Shown piece after piece: positions 9,670-19,019 of a DNA stretch of 64,000 nucleotides. The notes under the pieces were generated by a model, which worked only from the letters and a program-made list of their open reading frames with translations, had not been told where the DNA came from and searched no databases. Origin of the DNA: Gordonia phthalatica. GTDB lineage: Bacteria; Actinomycetota; Actinomycetes; Mycobacteriales; Mycobacteriaceae. The stretch covers positions 3,906,001 through 3,970,000 of the forward strand of contig NZ_CP011853.1 in the NCBI RefSeq assembly GCF_001305675.1, given 5' to 3'. The position numbers and the translations under genes were made by a program. The number at the start of each line of letters is the position of its first letter. Positions within the stretch are counted from its first letter, which is position 1.

Positions 9670-10433
9670 CGCGGCACCGCCGCGGCGAGGATGTCGACCA
9701 GTTCTCGCGGGTGCTCGTTCAGGTAGAAGTGGCCGCCGTCGACGATGCTGACGTCGACGGTGTCGGCGTGGTCGGTCCACGAATGCAGTTGAAACGGTTT
9801 GATGATCGGGTCGTCGGCACCGCCGATCACCTGGATCGGGACGGCGACGCGCGCGTCGACCGGGCAGTCGTAGGCGTCGAACGCCCGATAGTCGGCGCGC
9901 AGCGCGGGCAGCGCCATCCGCATCACCGACTCGCTGTTCATCACCGCGCCGCCGGTCCCCTGCAGACCCGACAGGTGCGCCATCAGCTCCTCATCCGAGT
10001 CCGGATGCTTGGGCAGCGCGGCGACCCGACTCGGTGCGGTGGCCGCCGACACGACGAGGCGAGCGGGCGCGCGACCCGCGTCCTGCAGCCGTCGGGTGAG
10101 TTCGAAGGCGACGATCGATCCCATGCTGTGGCCGAACGCGACGACGGTCCGCCCGACGAGCCCCTCGTCGGCGAGGACGGCCTCGAAGGCTTCAGCGGCC
10201 AGATCGGTGAGGTCGGTGGCCGCCGGTTCGCGCATCCGGTCCTGGCGGCCGGGGTACTGCATGATCCGGACGTCGAAGTGCGCCGAGAGCAGGCCCGAGA
10301 GCTCACGGTACGACGACGCTCCCCCACCCGCGTGCGGGAAGACGAGCAGGGCCGGAGCGTCCGGTCGGGTCGGCTTGTGGAAGGCGCGGAGGGCGGGCGG
10401 TGTGCTCACTCGACGGGCAGGTGCGGTGGTCAT
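9666..10433 (-). CDS. mbtT: Type II thioesterase, MbtT-like
   Basis: Alpha/beta-hydrolase thioesterase of 255 aa, of the kind that removes stalled acyl groups from NRPS/PKS carrier domains. The nucleophile motif is GHSMGS (Ser103), with the acid in GGADDP (about 207) and the base in DGGHFYLNEH (His235). The oxyanion motif FPHAGGGASSY follows the N-terminus. ATGA overlaps join it to mbtK upstream and mbtC downstream. Because the MbtB-like NRPS in this locus lacks a C-terminal thioesterase domain, this may be the main thioesterase of the pathway; that is inference. Confidence 0.88.
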   Translation of the reverse strand: MTTAPARRVSTPPALRAFHKPTRPDAPALLVFPHAGGGASSYRELSGLLSAHFDVRIMQYPGRQDRMREPAATDLTDLAAEAFEAVLADEGLVGRTVVAFGHSMGSIVAFELTRRLQDAGRAPARLVVSAATAPSRVAALPKHPDSDEELMAHLSGLQGTGGAVMNSESVMRMALPALRADYRAFDAYDCPVDARVAVPIQVIGGADDPIIKPFQLHSWTDHADTVDVSIVDGGHFYLNEHPRELVDILAAAVPR

Positions 10434-11044
10434 GCGGTGAGAACCTCTCGTTCGAGCAGATGCAGGGCGATGCGTCGTTCCGGCCTGACTTGGAACTCGC
10501 CGTGGTCGGTCCAGCCGCGTTTGACGAGGGCGCGGCGCATCGGGGCGTTGTCGGACGCCGGTTCCACGGCGATGCGCGGGCAGGCGGGGTCGGCGTCGAG
10601 CAGGGCCTCGGCGAGCTGTCGGATCAGACCGGAGACCAGGCCGCGACCGAGGAGGTCGGGATCGGCGGTGGCGACATGCAGGCCGAGGTCGTGCGGGTGG
10701 ACGTCGTAGAGCCGGGCGATCTCGTCGCGCGCCACCCGGTAGATCTCCAGGTAGCCGACGTCGATGCCGTTGCGGGAGAAGACGACCGGTCGCGAGTAGT
10801 CGCCGGCGAGGCGGTGAGCGGCGTCGGCGCGCCAGCGTGCGGCGTCCCACTCCTGTTCCCAGGTCTGCACCAGGTGCGGGCGGGCGAACCACTCCTGGAG
10901 TCGCTCGGGATCGCTGCCGGTCGGGTCGACGAGGCGGAGTGCGAAGTCGCCGTCGATCATCGGGACCGGCGGCGGTCCCGCGGTGACGACGGCATCGGGG
11001 ACGTCGACGATCTCGCGGGCGATCGCGTAGGGCTGCACAGTCAT
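10430..11044 (-). CDS. mbtK: Lysine N6-acyltransferase MbtK-like (GNAT family)
   Basis: Acyltransferase of 204 aa that would acylate the epsilon-amino group of (hydroxy)lysine for a hydroxamate siderophore. The family signature is a GNAT fold with WEQEWDAARW, then YLEIYRVARDEIARLYDVHPHDLGLH, the conserved stretch of the IucB/MbtK/RhbD group. It directly follows mbtG, with the TGATG junction sharing one base, and overlaps mbtT by 4 bp. In mycobactin MbtK also sets the acyl chain; the chain length used here cannot be read from sequence. No mbtL/M/N acyl-loading genes lie in the window. Confidence 0.87.
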   Translation of the reverse strand: MTVQPYAIAREIVDVPDAVVTAGPPPVPMIDGDFALRLVDPTGSDPERLQEWFARPHLVQTWEQEWDAARWRADAAHRLAGDYSRPVVFSRNGIDVGYLEIYRVARDEIARLYDVHPHDLGLHVATADPDLLGRGLVSGLIRQLAEALLDADPACPRIAVEPASDNAPMRRALVKRGWTDHGEFQVRPERRIALHLLEREVLTA

Positions 11045-12393
11045 CAGCGCACCCCCGCCGGGGCGGAGACTCGACCGCTGCGGCGGTCCACGGCACTGCG
11101 GTCCACGGAACTGCGGTCCACGGCACTGCGGAGGACGCGGTTCGAGAGCTCGCCGAGGCAGCTGAGATTCGGGAAGCCCGGTCCCTGCGCGAAGCCCGCG
11201 AGGTTCGGCAGGTACAGCGGCTGCGGGAGTCCGGTGACGGCGAGGTCGTGGCCGATGGCGTTCTCCAGATTCCGCAGGTCGGGGGCGGCCCCGATCGCCA
11301 GTTCCAGCTCGTCGAGGGTCTCCGCATCGAGGAGGTCGAGGAACCACAGCGGACGACCGCCGGTGGCGTCGATGACCAGGTCGAACGCGTGCTCCACGGC
11401 CGTGCAGTCGGGGTTGCAGAGCGCCAGATGCACCGAGTCGCCGACGCGGCGTGCACGCGTCACGCGGCCGCGCAGGTGGTTGATGCGATCGTCGGCCAGC
11501 AGGTTCTCCTGAACGCTGACCGAGAACACGCCGCGATCGGTGCGGCGGATGACGTCGCGGCGTTCGGCGGCAGGCAGCGACGGCCACCCCGTCGGGTCGG
11601 AGAAGACCGAGTTCTCGAAGTAGCTCTCACCGCGCGTGTAGATGGTGGGTGCGGGCGAGATCACCGAGATCGACATGACCTCGTGGCGAACCAGCTCGTC
11701 GAGGGCGGACGCCGCGGTCTCGCCGCCGCCGATCACCGCGGCCCGCGACGACGCCGGGATCTCCCTGCGGGACACCGCATGCCAGAATTTCGACACCGAA
11801 AGCACGCGGGGATCGTCGAGCAGTGGCTCGTCGCTGGACCCGGGTCCGGTGACGAGAAGTCCGTCGCCGTCGACCGTCTCGACGGTGCCGTCGGCGCGAC
11901 GGTACGCGACGTTCCAGCCGTCGTCGGTGAGTCGGACGGTCTCGGCGGTGCCGATGCGGACGTCGACGCCGGAGCGGGCCGCGGCCCACTCCAGGTATCG
12001 CGCCCAGACGTTGTGGTGCGGGTTGGGGCGACCGCGGTCGATCCACTCGGTGTACGTCTGGTGCGCCACGAGGAACGCCATCCAGCTGTACTCGAGCATC
12101 CCGGCGTTGATCTGCGCGGCGTGCGTGCGGTGCGGGGCGCCGCGGTAGGGGAAGCCGAGGTCCTTCTCGGGGCTGGTGCCGAGCCGGTGGCGGCCGTCGG
12201 TCCAGCCGCCGAGCGGCAGCCAGTTGCCGCCGACGCCGTGCTTGTCGATCACGACGACGCGCGGTGCGGGCAGGCCGAGGTCGGCCAGGACGCGCGCCTT
12301 CGCCGCCACCGCGAGGGATTTGGGTCCGGCGCCGATGGCGACGAGAGTGCCTGCGGCGCCGTACGCCTCGATGTCCGTCGGGGTCGGGTTCAC
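11044..12393 (-). CDS. mbtG: L-lysine N6-monooxygenase, MbtG-like
   Basis: FAD- and NADPH-dependent N-hydroxylase of 449 aa that makes the hydroxylysine needed for iron-chelating hydroxamates. The FAD motif is VAIGAGPKSLAVAAKA at the N-terminus. The second dinucleotide motif is AVIGGGETAASAL, and the C-terminal ATGGRPLWFL matches the family. The start overlaps the mbtB-like stop by 4 bp. The last 30 residues carry a degenerate repeat (RSAVDRSSVDRSAVDR) caused by a 15-bp tandem DNA repeat, lying beyond the catalytic fold. Confidence 0.9.
   Translation of the reverse strand: MNPTPTDIEAYGAAGTLVAIGAGPKSLAVAAKARVLADLGLPAPRVVVIDKHGVGGNWLPLGGWTDGRHRLGTSPEKDLGFPYRGAPHRTHAAQINAGMLEYSWMAFLVAHQTYTEWIDRGRPNPHHNVWARYLEWAAARSGVDVRIGTAETVRLTDDGWNVAYRRADGTVETVDGDGLLVTGPGSSDEPLLDDPRVLSVSKFWHAVSRREIPASSRAAVIGGGETAASALDELVRHEVMSISVISPAPTIYTRGESYFENSVFSDPTGWPSLPAAERRDVIRRTDRGVFSVSVQENLLADDRINHLRGRVTRARRVGDSVHLALCNPDCTAVEHAFDLVIDATGGRPLWFLDLLDAETLDELELAIGAAPDLRNLENAIGHDLAVTGLPQPLYLPNLAGFAQGPGFPNLSCLGELSNRVLRSAVDRSSVDRSAVDRRSGRVSAPAGVR
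11083..11127. repeat. Three tandem 15-bp repeats within mbtG
   Basis: The unit gcggtccacggcact occurs three times in a row; the middle copy has one change. The unit is a multiple of three, so copy-number change would keep the mbtG frame and only alter the length of a (S/A)VDRS repeat near the C-terminus. Confidence 0.9.
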
Positions 12394-15300
12394 TGGGCGA
12401 TCAACTCCTCGTCGTCCATGGCGGCGATCTCCAGGTAGAGGTCCGCGATCTGCTCCAGGCGTCCGGGACGCTCGTCGGCGTCGTCGAGCCGCTGGGCGAG
12501 GTCGGCGACGGTGCGGGCGGCGAAGATGTCGGCGACCCCGGCCTGCGGGGCGTCGAGCAGGTCGCGGATCCGCGCGATGACCGTGGTGGCGAGCACCGAG
12601 TCGCCGCCGGAGGCGAAGAAGTCGTCGTCGATGCCGAGCGGACGATCGCTGCCGAGGACACCGGCGACGATGTCGAGCAGGGCTCGCTGCAGACGGTCCT
12701 CGGGTTCGCGGACGGGTCTGTCGTGTGTGCCCGTTCCGGCGAGACTCGCGGCGATCGCGGCGCGGTCGAACTTGCCGTTACCGGTCAGCGGCAGACCGTC
12801 GCGGACGTCGATCACGGCCGGGACCATGTACGACGGCAGCAGTCGTTCGAGACCGCTGCGGAGGTCGTCAGCGCTCAGTCGTTTCCCCGGCTGCGGGGCG
12901 ACGACCGCCGCGAGCGTCGCAGGACCGCCACCGGTGACGAGAACGGCGACGGCGTGCCGGACGCCGGGGAGGGTGCGGAGGGCGCCCTCGATCTCGCCCA
13001 GTTCCACGCGGAAGCCGCGGATCTTGACTTGGTTGTCGGCGCGGCCGAGGAACTCGACGGTGCCGTCGGGCCAGTAGCGGGCCAGGTCGCCGGTGCGGTA
13101 CCAGCGTCGTCCTTCGAAGTCGACGAAGCGTTCGGCGGTGCGCTGCGGTTCGTTGCGGTAGCCGTGGGCGACACCGTCTCCGCCGACCCAGAGCTCACCG
13201 GTCACCCAGTCGGGGCAGTCGGTGCCGAGTTCGCTCACCACGCGGCAGGCGACGTTGTTCAGCGGGGTGCCGAACGGCACCGACGTCCAGTGCGCGGGCG
13301 GCCCGTCGGCATCGACCTCGCAGACGGTGCCGTGGATGGCGATCTCGGTGGCGCCGCCGAGCCCGGCGAAGCGTGCTCCTGGAGCGAGGGCACGGAGTCG
13401 GCCGGGCAGATCGGCGCCCACCCAGTCGCCGCCGAGGAGGACGGCGCGGAGTGAGTCGCCGAGTCCCCCGCTGCCGGTCTCCGCGATGGTCAGCAGCATG
13501 TCGAGAGCGCTGGGCACGCAGGTCAGGACGCTGGCGCGGTGCTCGACGAGAAGGTCGCGCCAGGCGGCTGGATCCTTGGCGTCGTCGGCGCCGACGGCGA
13601 TCACCGCGCCGCCCGCGCTATAGAGGCCGAAGAGGTCGTACACCGAGATGTCGAACTCGAGGGCGGCGACGGTCAGGGAGCGGTCGTCGGGACCGATGCC
13701 GAAGCGGGCGTTGACGTCGTCGATGGTGTTCATCGCGGCGCGGTGCGGCACCTCGACGCCCTTCGGCGTTCCGGTGGATCCGGAGGTGAACAGCACGTAC
13801 GCCACCGCTTCCGGGTCGGGCAGGTGCGGCCCCGACAGCGGCTGCGCGGCCAGCGCATCCGACAGTTCCAGGATCGGGACACCGACGGTGTCCGGCGCGA
13901 CGACGCCGTCGGCCAGGAGTGCTGCGCAGTCACCGGTCGTCAAGATCGCGGAGCGACGGGCGGCCGGCTGGTCGGCGGACACCGGCACCCACACGGCACC
14001 GGCGGCGTAGACGCCGAGGGTCGCGATCACCTGGCGGTACCCCTTGCCGACCTGGATGCCGACGGCGTCGCCGGGCGCGACTCCCGCGAAGCGGATCGCG
14101 GAGGCGACAGCGAGCGCCTGCCGAGCCAGTTCGCCGTAGGTCAGGCTGCCGTCGCGCCAGATCAGCGCGGTCCGGTCGGGGTCCTCGGCGGCGACGGCGA
14201 AGAAGCCCTCGTGGAGGATGCGGCCGCTGGCGGGCACGTCGGTGCTGTTGACGGCGCGGCGCACGGCGCGCTGGTCGGCGGGCAGCTGCGGCAGCGCCTC
14301 GGCGAGCCATCCGGCGGGCGATTCGGGATCCGCGAGACGGTCCAGGGTGGCGGTGAAGTGCGCGAACATCGCCTCGACCACGTCGTCGGGGAACTGGTCG
14401 ATCCGGACGTCCCAGTTGGTCAGCAGACCGCCCGCGACCTCGGTGACCTGGGCGTCGAGCAGCACTTGCGGCCCTTGACTGATGATGTGCGCCGGCTGCC
14501 CGAGGCGGTCGTAGACGCCGTCGGCGAACAGTTCGCCGAGGCCGAGGGCGCTGGTGAAGACGACGGAAGCGAGGACCGTCTCACCACGTTCACGGCCGAG
14601 GTCGCGCAGGACGTCGAGCGCACCGTACGCACTGTGCGAGGCTGCCTCGTGCATGCGTCGCGACAGGTCGCGGGCCAGATCGAGGACCGACCCCTTGCCG
14701 GGTTCGGTGAGGACGCGGAGGTCCACGTCGACGAGGATCGACGAACTGAAGTCGCCGGACACCGCGTCGATGTCGGCGTGGGTCGGGACCCGTTGGAACA
14801 GCGGAACGTTGAGCAGGAAGGTGGGGCTCGACGACCATGCGCCGACGCTGGCCGCGTACACGGCGGCGACGACCGCGGCCGACGTGACGCCGTGGGCGCG
14901 GGCCGCGGTCAGCAGTCCGTCGCGGGCCTCGGGGCTCAGCCAGTGGTTCATGCGGGTGACCCGCGGGACGTCGCTGCGCGACTGACCGGCGGGCCGCGTC
15001 GGGAGGACGGGGCCGCCGGGCAGGTCGGCGAGGCGGTCGGTCCACCACCGCTGGTCGGCGACGCGCGCCGGATCCGGGTGCTGCGCACGGTGGCGCAGGT
15101 AGTCGCGGTAGTCGACGGCGAGCGCGGGAAGGTCGGCGCCGTCGTAGAGGGCGACGAGGTCGCGCAGCAGGGTGCGGTAACTCATGGCGTCGGCGGCCAG
15201 CATGTCGATGTCGAAGTGCAGGCGGTGCCGCCCCGCGGGGAGGAGCGTGAGGGTGAGGTCGAAGACCTGCCCCGTCGCGACGTCGAGGAGCTGGTGGCTC

Positions 15301-15884
15301 TTCGCCTCGCGACGCGCGGTCAGGGTCGCGTCGATCTCGGCGGAGTCCGCGGCGCGCAGGTCGTCGACGGTCAATGCCGGGCGTGGCAGTCGCGGCAAGA
15401 TGCGCTGACGGCCGTCAGGGGTGAACTGCGCGCGCAGCATCCCGTGCCGTGCGACGAGAGCTTCGGCTGCGGCGGTGAGGCGCGCAGCGTCCAGGCCCTC
15501 GCCGTCGAACTCCACGTAGAGATGGGCGGCCACGTTCCCGAGGTCGGCGGCTCCGGTGCGGCCGACCCAGTACGCGTGCTGCATCGGCGCGAGGGGGAAG
15601 TCGTCTCCGGCCCAATCGGATTCGTCGAAGACGGCGTCGACCTCCGGTGCGGAATCGACAGCGGGAGCGAGCAGCGACGCCCAGTCCGCGATGGTCGGCG
15701 AGGCGGCCAGGTCGGCGAAGTTCACGTCGAACCCGGCCTTGCGCCATCCACCGGCCAACCGCATCATCCGGATGGAGTCGAGGCCCAGACCGATGAGGTC
15801 GTCGGCGTCGGCGATCGTCTCGGGGCCGACACCGAGGAGGGTCGCGACGTCGTCCCGGATGGCGTCCAGGACCGGCGCGCTCAC
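12390..15884 (-). CDS. mbtB: MbtB-like NRPS: ArCP-Cy-A-PCP, no thioesterase
   Basis: Synthetase of 1164 aa that should accept salicylate and condense and cyclise it with Ser or Thr into a phenyloxazoline. The N-terminal aryl carrier domain has GLGLDSIRMM (Ser37). A cyclisation-type condensation domain begins with DFPLAPMQHAYWVGR and carries the diagnostic DMLAADAMS (D227, D232). The adenylation core FTSGSTGTPKG lies near residue 701. The C-terminal carrier has ASGGDSVL (Ser1096). Mycobacterial MbtB is about 1400 aa and ends in a thioesterase domain; this protein stops soon after the carrier. ATGA overlap with mbtI upstream and 4 bp with mbtG downstream. Confidence 0.9.
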   Translation of the reverse strand: MSAPVLDAIRDDVATLLGVGPETIADADDLIGLGLDSIRMMRLAGGWRKAGFDVNFADLAASPTIADWASLLAPAVDSAPEVDAVFDESDWAGDDFPLAPMQHAYWVGRTGAADLGNVAAHLYVEFDGEGLDAARLTAAAEALVARHGMLRAQFTPDGRQRILPRLPRPALTVDDLRAADSAEIDATLTARREAKSHQLLDVATGQVFDLTLTLLPAGRHRLHFDIDMLAADAMSYRTLLRDLVALYDGADLPALAVDYRDYLRHRAQHPDPARVADQRWWTDRLADLPGGPVLPTRPAGQSRSDVPRVTRMNHWLSPEARDGLLTAARAHGVTSAAVVAAVYAASVGAWSSSPTFLLNVPLFQRVPTHADIDAVSGDFSSSILVDVDLRVLTEPGKGSVLDLARDLSRRMHEAASHSAYGALDVLRDLGRERGETVLASVVFTSALGLGELFADGVYDRLGQPAHIISQGPQVLLDAQVTEVAGGLLTNWDVRIDQFPDDVVEAMFAHFTATLDRLADPESPAGWLAEALPQLPADQRAVRRAVNSTDVPASGRILHEGFFAVAAEDPDRTALIWRDGSLTYGELARQALAVASAIRFAGVAPGDAVGIQVGKGYRQVIATLGVYAAGAVWVPVSADQPAARRSAILTTGDCAALLADGVVAPDTVGVPILELSDALAAQPLSGPHLPDPEAVAYVLFTSGSTGTPKGVEVPHRAAMNTIDDVNARFGIGPDDRSLTVAALEFDISVYDLFGLYSAGGAVIAVGADDAKDPAAWRDLLVEHRASVLTCVPSALDMLLTIAETGSGGLGDSLRAVLLGGDWVGADLPGRLRALAPGARFAGLGGATEIAIHGTVCEVDADGPPAHWTSVPFGTPLNNVACRVVSELGTDCPDWVTGELWVGGDGVAHGYRNEPQRTAERFVDFEGRRWYRTGDLARYWPDGTVEFLGRADNQVKIRGFRVELGEIEGALRTLPGVRHAVAVLVTGGGPATLAAVVAPQPGKRLSADDLRSGLERLLPSYMVPAVIDVRDGLPLTGNGKFDRAAIAASLAGTGTHDRPVREPEDRLQRALLDIVAGVLGSDRPLGIDDDFFASGGDSVLATTVIARIRDLLDAPQAGVADIFAARTVADLAQRLDDADERPGRLEQIADLYLEIAAMDDEELIAQ

Positions 15885-17272
15885 TGGGCGGCTCGCACGA
15901 CGAAGGGCGCGACGCTGCCGAGCTTCTCGCAGGTCTCCTCGAACTCGCGGTCCGGGCGCGACTGTCCGACGATCCCCGCGCCGGCCCGCAGCCAGGCGCG
16001 GCCGCCTTCGGCGAAGATCGAGCGCAGCGCCAGCGTCGCCTCGAGCTCACCGCTCGAGTCGGCGACCAGGACGGCACCGGAGTACAGCTCCCGACGGTCA
16101 GGTTCCAGACGATAGATCGCTTCGAGCGCAGGGGCTTTCGGGATTCCCGAGGCGGTGATGGACGGGAACAGCACGCCGAGGGCGCGCCACGGTCCGGCGT
16201 CCGGGTCCAGTCGGCCGGAGACGGTGGAGGCCAGGTGCTGGACGCTCCCCCGCTCCCGGACCTCCATGAACTCGTCGACGGCGGTGGTGCCCGGCAACGC
16301 GACGGATTCGATCTCGCTGAAGCAGGCGCGCACAGACATGGCGTGCTCGGCGATCTCCTTCTCGTCGGCGAGGAGCTCTGCCTTGGCGGCGGCGTCGGCG
16401 GCCGCGCCGCGACCGAACGCGCGGGTCCCGGCGAGGGGTTCGGTGACGACGGTGCCGAGGCCGTCGGCGGCGACGACGAGTTCGGGGCTGAATCCCGCGG
16501 CTTCGAGGCCCCCGAGCTGCAGCAGGTACGACCGCGCGGGGCTGTTGCCCCGGCGGCCGCGAACGTACGTGGCGGGGATGTCGACGTCGAAGCCGATCTC
16601 GACGCGGCGGGACAGGATCACCTTCTGGTAGCGGCCGTCGTTGATCTCGCCGACCGCGGTGGCGACGCGGCCGCGGTAGTCGTCGAGGTCGTCGGAGACG
16701 TCGATGGTCTCCTCGGCTCCGGCGCTCACCGGGGTGTCGGCGAGGACCCGGAGGCGGTCGAGGGTCGCCTCGTCCGCGCCGGGCGCGGAGATGCCGTCGA
16801 CGTCGACGAAGGCCTCCAGTCCGGGAACGATGAGGTGCGCGAGGACGACGTCGTCCACGACGTGGTCCATGAGGCCGTGGTGGGGTGCGCAGTAGTCGAA
16901 TCCCACCCAGCCGTACAGGCGCCAGTGCGGCAGGCCGAGCCCGTCGAGCGCCTCGCTCAGGGCGGCGGCGGGCTCCCCCGTCCACGGGATCTCCCGCTGA
17001 ACGCTTTTGCCGTCGAGTGCACCGTCGACGATCACGCGGCTCTTGGTCAGGATGATCCGGGCCTGCGCTCGTGCGGCGAACATCCATCGGCCGTCGCGCT
17101 CGTAGACCACGTGCTCACCGAACTCGCCGGACGCCGCCCAGGCTCCGCAGACCGATGCCGCGCGGGCGGCGAGCTCGTCATTCGAGGGCGTGCCTGCGCT
17201 GATCGATTCCGTGCCGATCGTTTCTGGGCTGATCGATCCGGGAGTCCCCGGAGAAGCAGGTGCCACAACCAT
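15881..17272 (-). CDS. mbtI: Salicylate synthase MbtI-like
   Basis: Enzyme of 463 aa converting chorismate through isochorismate to salicylate, the first step of the siderophore. It matches the chorismate-using family along its length: ILSRRVEI, EPLAGTRAFGRG, DEKEIAEHAMSVR, GSVQHLASTVSGRL, ITASGIPKAPA and RAGAGIVGQS, which hold the Mg- and substrate-binding residues. The first 35 residues are Ser/Pro/Thr-rich and not part of the family core, so a later start is possible. It is the first gene of the siderophore operon, with an iron box 31 bp upstream. Confidence 0.92.
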   Translation of the reverse strand: MVVAPASPGTPGSISPETIGTESISAGTPSNDELAARAASVCGAWAASGEFGEHVVYERDGRWMFAARAQARIILTKSRVIVDGALDGKSVQREIPWTGEPAAALSEALDGLGLPHWRLYGWVGFDYCAPHHGLMDHVVDDVVLAHLIVPGLEAFVDVDGISAPGADEATLDRLRVLADTPVSAGAEETIDVSDDLDDYRGRVATAVGEINDGRYQKVILSRRVEIGFDVDIPATYVRGRRGNSPARSYLLQLGGLEAAGFSPELVVAADGLGTVVTEPLAGTRAFGRGAAADAAAKAELLADEKEIAEHAMSVRACFSEIESVALPGTTAVDEFMEVRERGSVQHLASTVSGRLDPDAGPWRALGVLFPSITASGIPKAPALEAIYRLEPDRRELYSGAVLVADSSGELEATLALRSIFAEGGRAWLRAGAGIVGQSRPDREFEETCEKLGSVAPFVVRAAQ

Positions 17273-17302
17273 TGTTCAGTCCCATCGCTCACTTCATACT
17301 TA

Positions 17303-17321
17303 TTAGGTGAGGCTAATCTAC
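17303..17321. promoter_or_regulatory. IdeR-type iron box, mbtI side
   Basis: TTAGGTGAGGCTAATCTAC matches 16 of 19 positions of the IdeR/DtxR consensus. It lies in the 103-bp divergent region, nearer mbtI, so it probably controls the large operon. Confidence 0.85.
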
Positions 17322-17336
17322 ATTAGCTTGATTTCA

Positions 17337-17355
17337 ATAGGTTAGGCTGCCCTGG
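17337..17355. promoter_or_regulatory. IdeR-type iron box, mbtA side
   Basis: ATAGGTTAGGCTGCCCTGG matches 14 of 19 consensus positions, with one half-site nearly perfect. It lies 20 bp before the mbtA start and is separated from the first box by 15 bp, so the two could act together on both promoters. Confidence 0.7.
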
Positions 17356-17375
17356 TTAACAGGTTAGGAGTGAGC

Positions 17376-19019
17376 ATGCCATCGTCCACCCGCGCTCTCG
17401 CGACCGGGTTCGTCCCCCACCGCTCGGACCTTGCTGAGCAGTACCGTTCCGCCCGCCTCTTCGACGACCGCCCGCTGTGGACGACGCTTGCGGACCGCGC
17501 GGACTCGGACGCACGGGCGGTGTCCGACGACGACGGCCGATCGCTCACCTACCGGGAGTTCGCTGCGGCAGCGGATCGTCGTGCGGCCGGCTTCGCCGCC
17601 ACCGGGCTGGAATCGGGTGACCGCGTCGTCCTTCAGCTGCACAACTCCGTCGAGTTCGCCGTCACGTTCTTCGGCCTGCTCCGCGCGGGACTGGTTCCGG
17701 TGATGACGCTGCCCGCCCACCGGATCTCCGAGATCGCACACCTCGCCGCCGGCTCCGGCGCCCGCGCCTATGTCTGCGACGACGCCCGCGGCGGCTTCGA
17801 CTTCCGCGATCTCGCCGCCGAGTTGCGCAGCCGCGTTCCCGACATCGAGCACGTCTTCGTGAACGGCGAGCCGGGCGCGTTCGCTCCGCTCCCCGCCGCC
17901 GACGTCGCGTGGACCCCACCGACCGTCGACCCGGATCTGCCCGCCATCTTCCTGGTCTCCGGCGGCACCACCGGACTGCCGAAGCTGATCGCGCGGACGC
18001 ACAACGACTACGCGTTCAACGCCCGCACCTCGGCCGAGATCGCCCGACTGACGGCCGACGACGTGTACCTGGCCGCACTGCCCGCCGCGCACAACTTCCC
18101 GCTCTGCTGCCCGGGCCTGCTCGGGATGATCGGCGCCGGCGGCCACACCGTGTTCACCCGGAACCCCAGCCCGGACGCCGCCTTCGACGTGATCGAGAAG
18201 CACCGCGTGACCGTCACAGCTCTGGTCCCCGCCCTCGCCCAACTCTGGTGCGCCGCAACTGAATGGGAGCCCGCCGACATCTCCTCGCTGCGTCTGCTGC
18301 AGGTGGGCGGTGCCAAGCTCTCCTCCCCCGACGCGGCGGCGATCGACACTGCGATGGGGCCGGTGGTGCAGCAGGTGTTCGGCATGGCCGAAGGACTGAT
18401 CTGTTACACCCGGCTCGACGACGACCGGGACCTGGTGCACGTCAGCCAGGGCGCCCCGATGAGCGGGTTCGACGAGGTCCGCATCGTCGACGAGGACGGC
18501 CGCGAGGTGGCCGACGGCGACGAGGGCGAGTTGCAGGTCCGCGGGCCGTACACGATCCGCGGTTACTACCGCGCGCCCGAGCACAACGCGCGCAGCTTCA
18601 CCGCCGACGGCTTCTACGCGTCCGGCGACCTGGTGCGGCGACTCCCGTCCGGGCATCTGTCGGTGACCGGACGCATCAAGGACACCATCGTCCGGGCCGG
18701 CGAGAACGTGGCCGCCGACGACGTCGAAGAGCATCTCCTCGCACATCCCGCGATCGCGCACACCGCCGTCGTCGGACTGCCCGACGACGCCCTCGGCGAG
18801 CTGATCTGCGCGGTGGTCGTGCCGGGCCGGGACGCAGACGCCCCGTCCCTGCCCGACATCCGCAGCTTCCTCGCAGACCGGGGTCTCGCATCCTTCAAAC
18901 TCCCCGACCGCGTCCACGCGCTCGGATCACTGCCGGTGACCTCGGTCGGCAAGATCGACAAGGCGTCACTGCGGACGAGTCTGGCTCAGCAGAAGTGCGC
19001 GGCACCGACCAGGATGTAG
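17376..19019 (+). CDS. mbtA: Salicyl-AMP ligase MbtA-like
   Basis: Adenylating enzyme of 547 aa that activates salicylate with ATP and loads it on the aryl carrier domain of the MbtB-like protein. Motifs of the 2,3-dihydroxybenzoate/salicylate ligase family are present: VSGGTTGLPKL (about residue 195), AAHNFPLCCPG, QQVFGMAEGL, YYRAPEHNARSF, GRIKDTIVRAGENV and the catalytic lysine in TSVGKIDK near the C-terminus. I chose the ATG at 17376 because AGGAG lies 5 bp before it; a GTG at 17370 in the same frame would overlap that Shine-Dalgarno site. It diverges from mbtI under the shared iron boxes. Confidence 0.92.
   Translation: MPSSTRALATGFVPHRSDLAEQYRSARLFDDRPLWTTLADRADSDARAVSDDDGRSLTYREFAAAADRRAAGFAATGLESGDRVVLQLHNSVEFAVTFFGLLRAGLVPVMTLPAHRISEIAHLAAGSGARAYVCDDARGGFDFRDLAAELRSRVPDIEHVFVNGEPGAFAPLPAADVAWTPPTVDPDLPAIFLVSGGTTGLPKLIARTHNDYAFNARTSAEIARLTADDVYLAALPAAHNFPLCCPGLLGMIGAGGHTVFTRNPSPDAAFDVIEKHRVTVTALVPALAQLWCAATEWEPADISSLRLLQVGGAKLSSPDAAAIDTAMGPVVQQVFGMAEGLICYTRLDDDRDLVHVSQGAPMSGFDEVRIVDEDGREVADGDEGELQVRGPYTIRGYYRAPEHNARSFTADGFYASGDLVRRLPSGHLSVTGRIKDTIVRAGENVAADDVEEHLLAHPAIAHTAVVGLPDDALGELICAVVVPGRDADAPSLPDIRSFLADRGLASFKLPDRVHALGSLPVTSVGKIDKASLRTSLAQQKCAAPTRM

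Noticed and set aside
13539..16115. An 858-codon open frame on the + strand
   Set aside because: Shadow of the MbtB-like NRPS, with no motif of its own.
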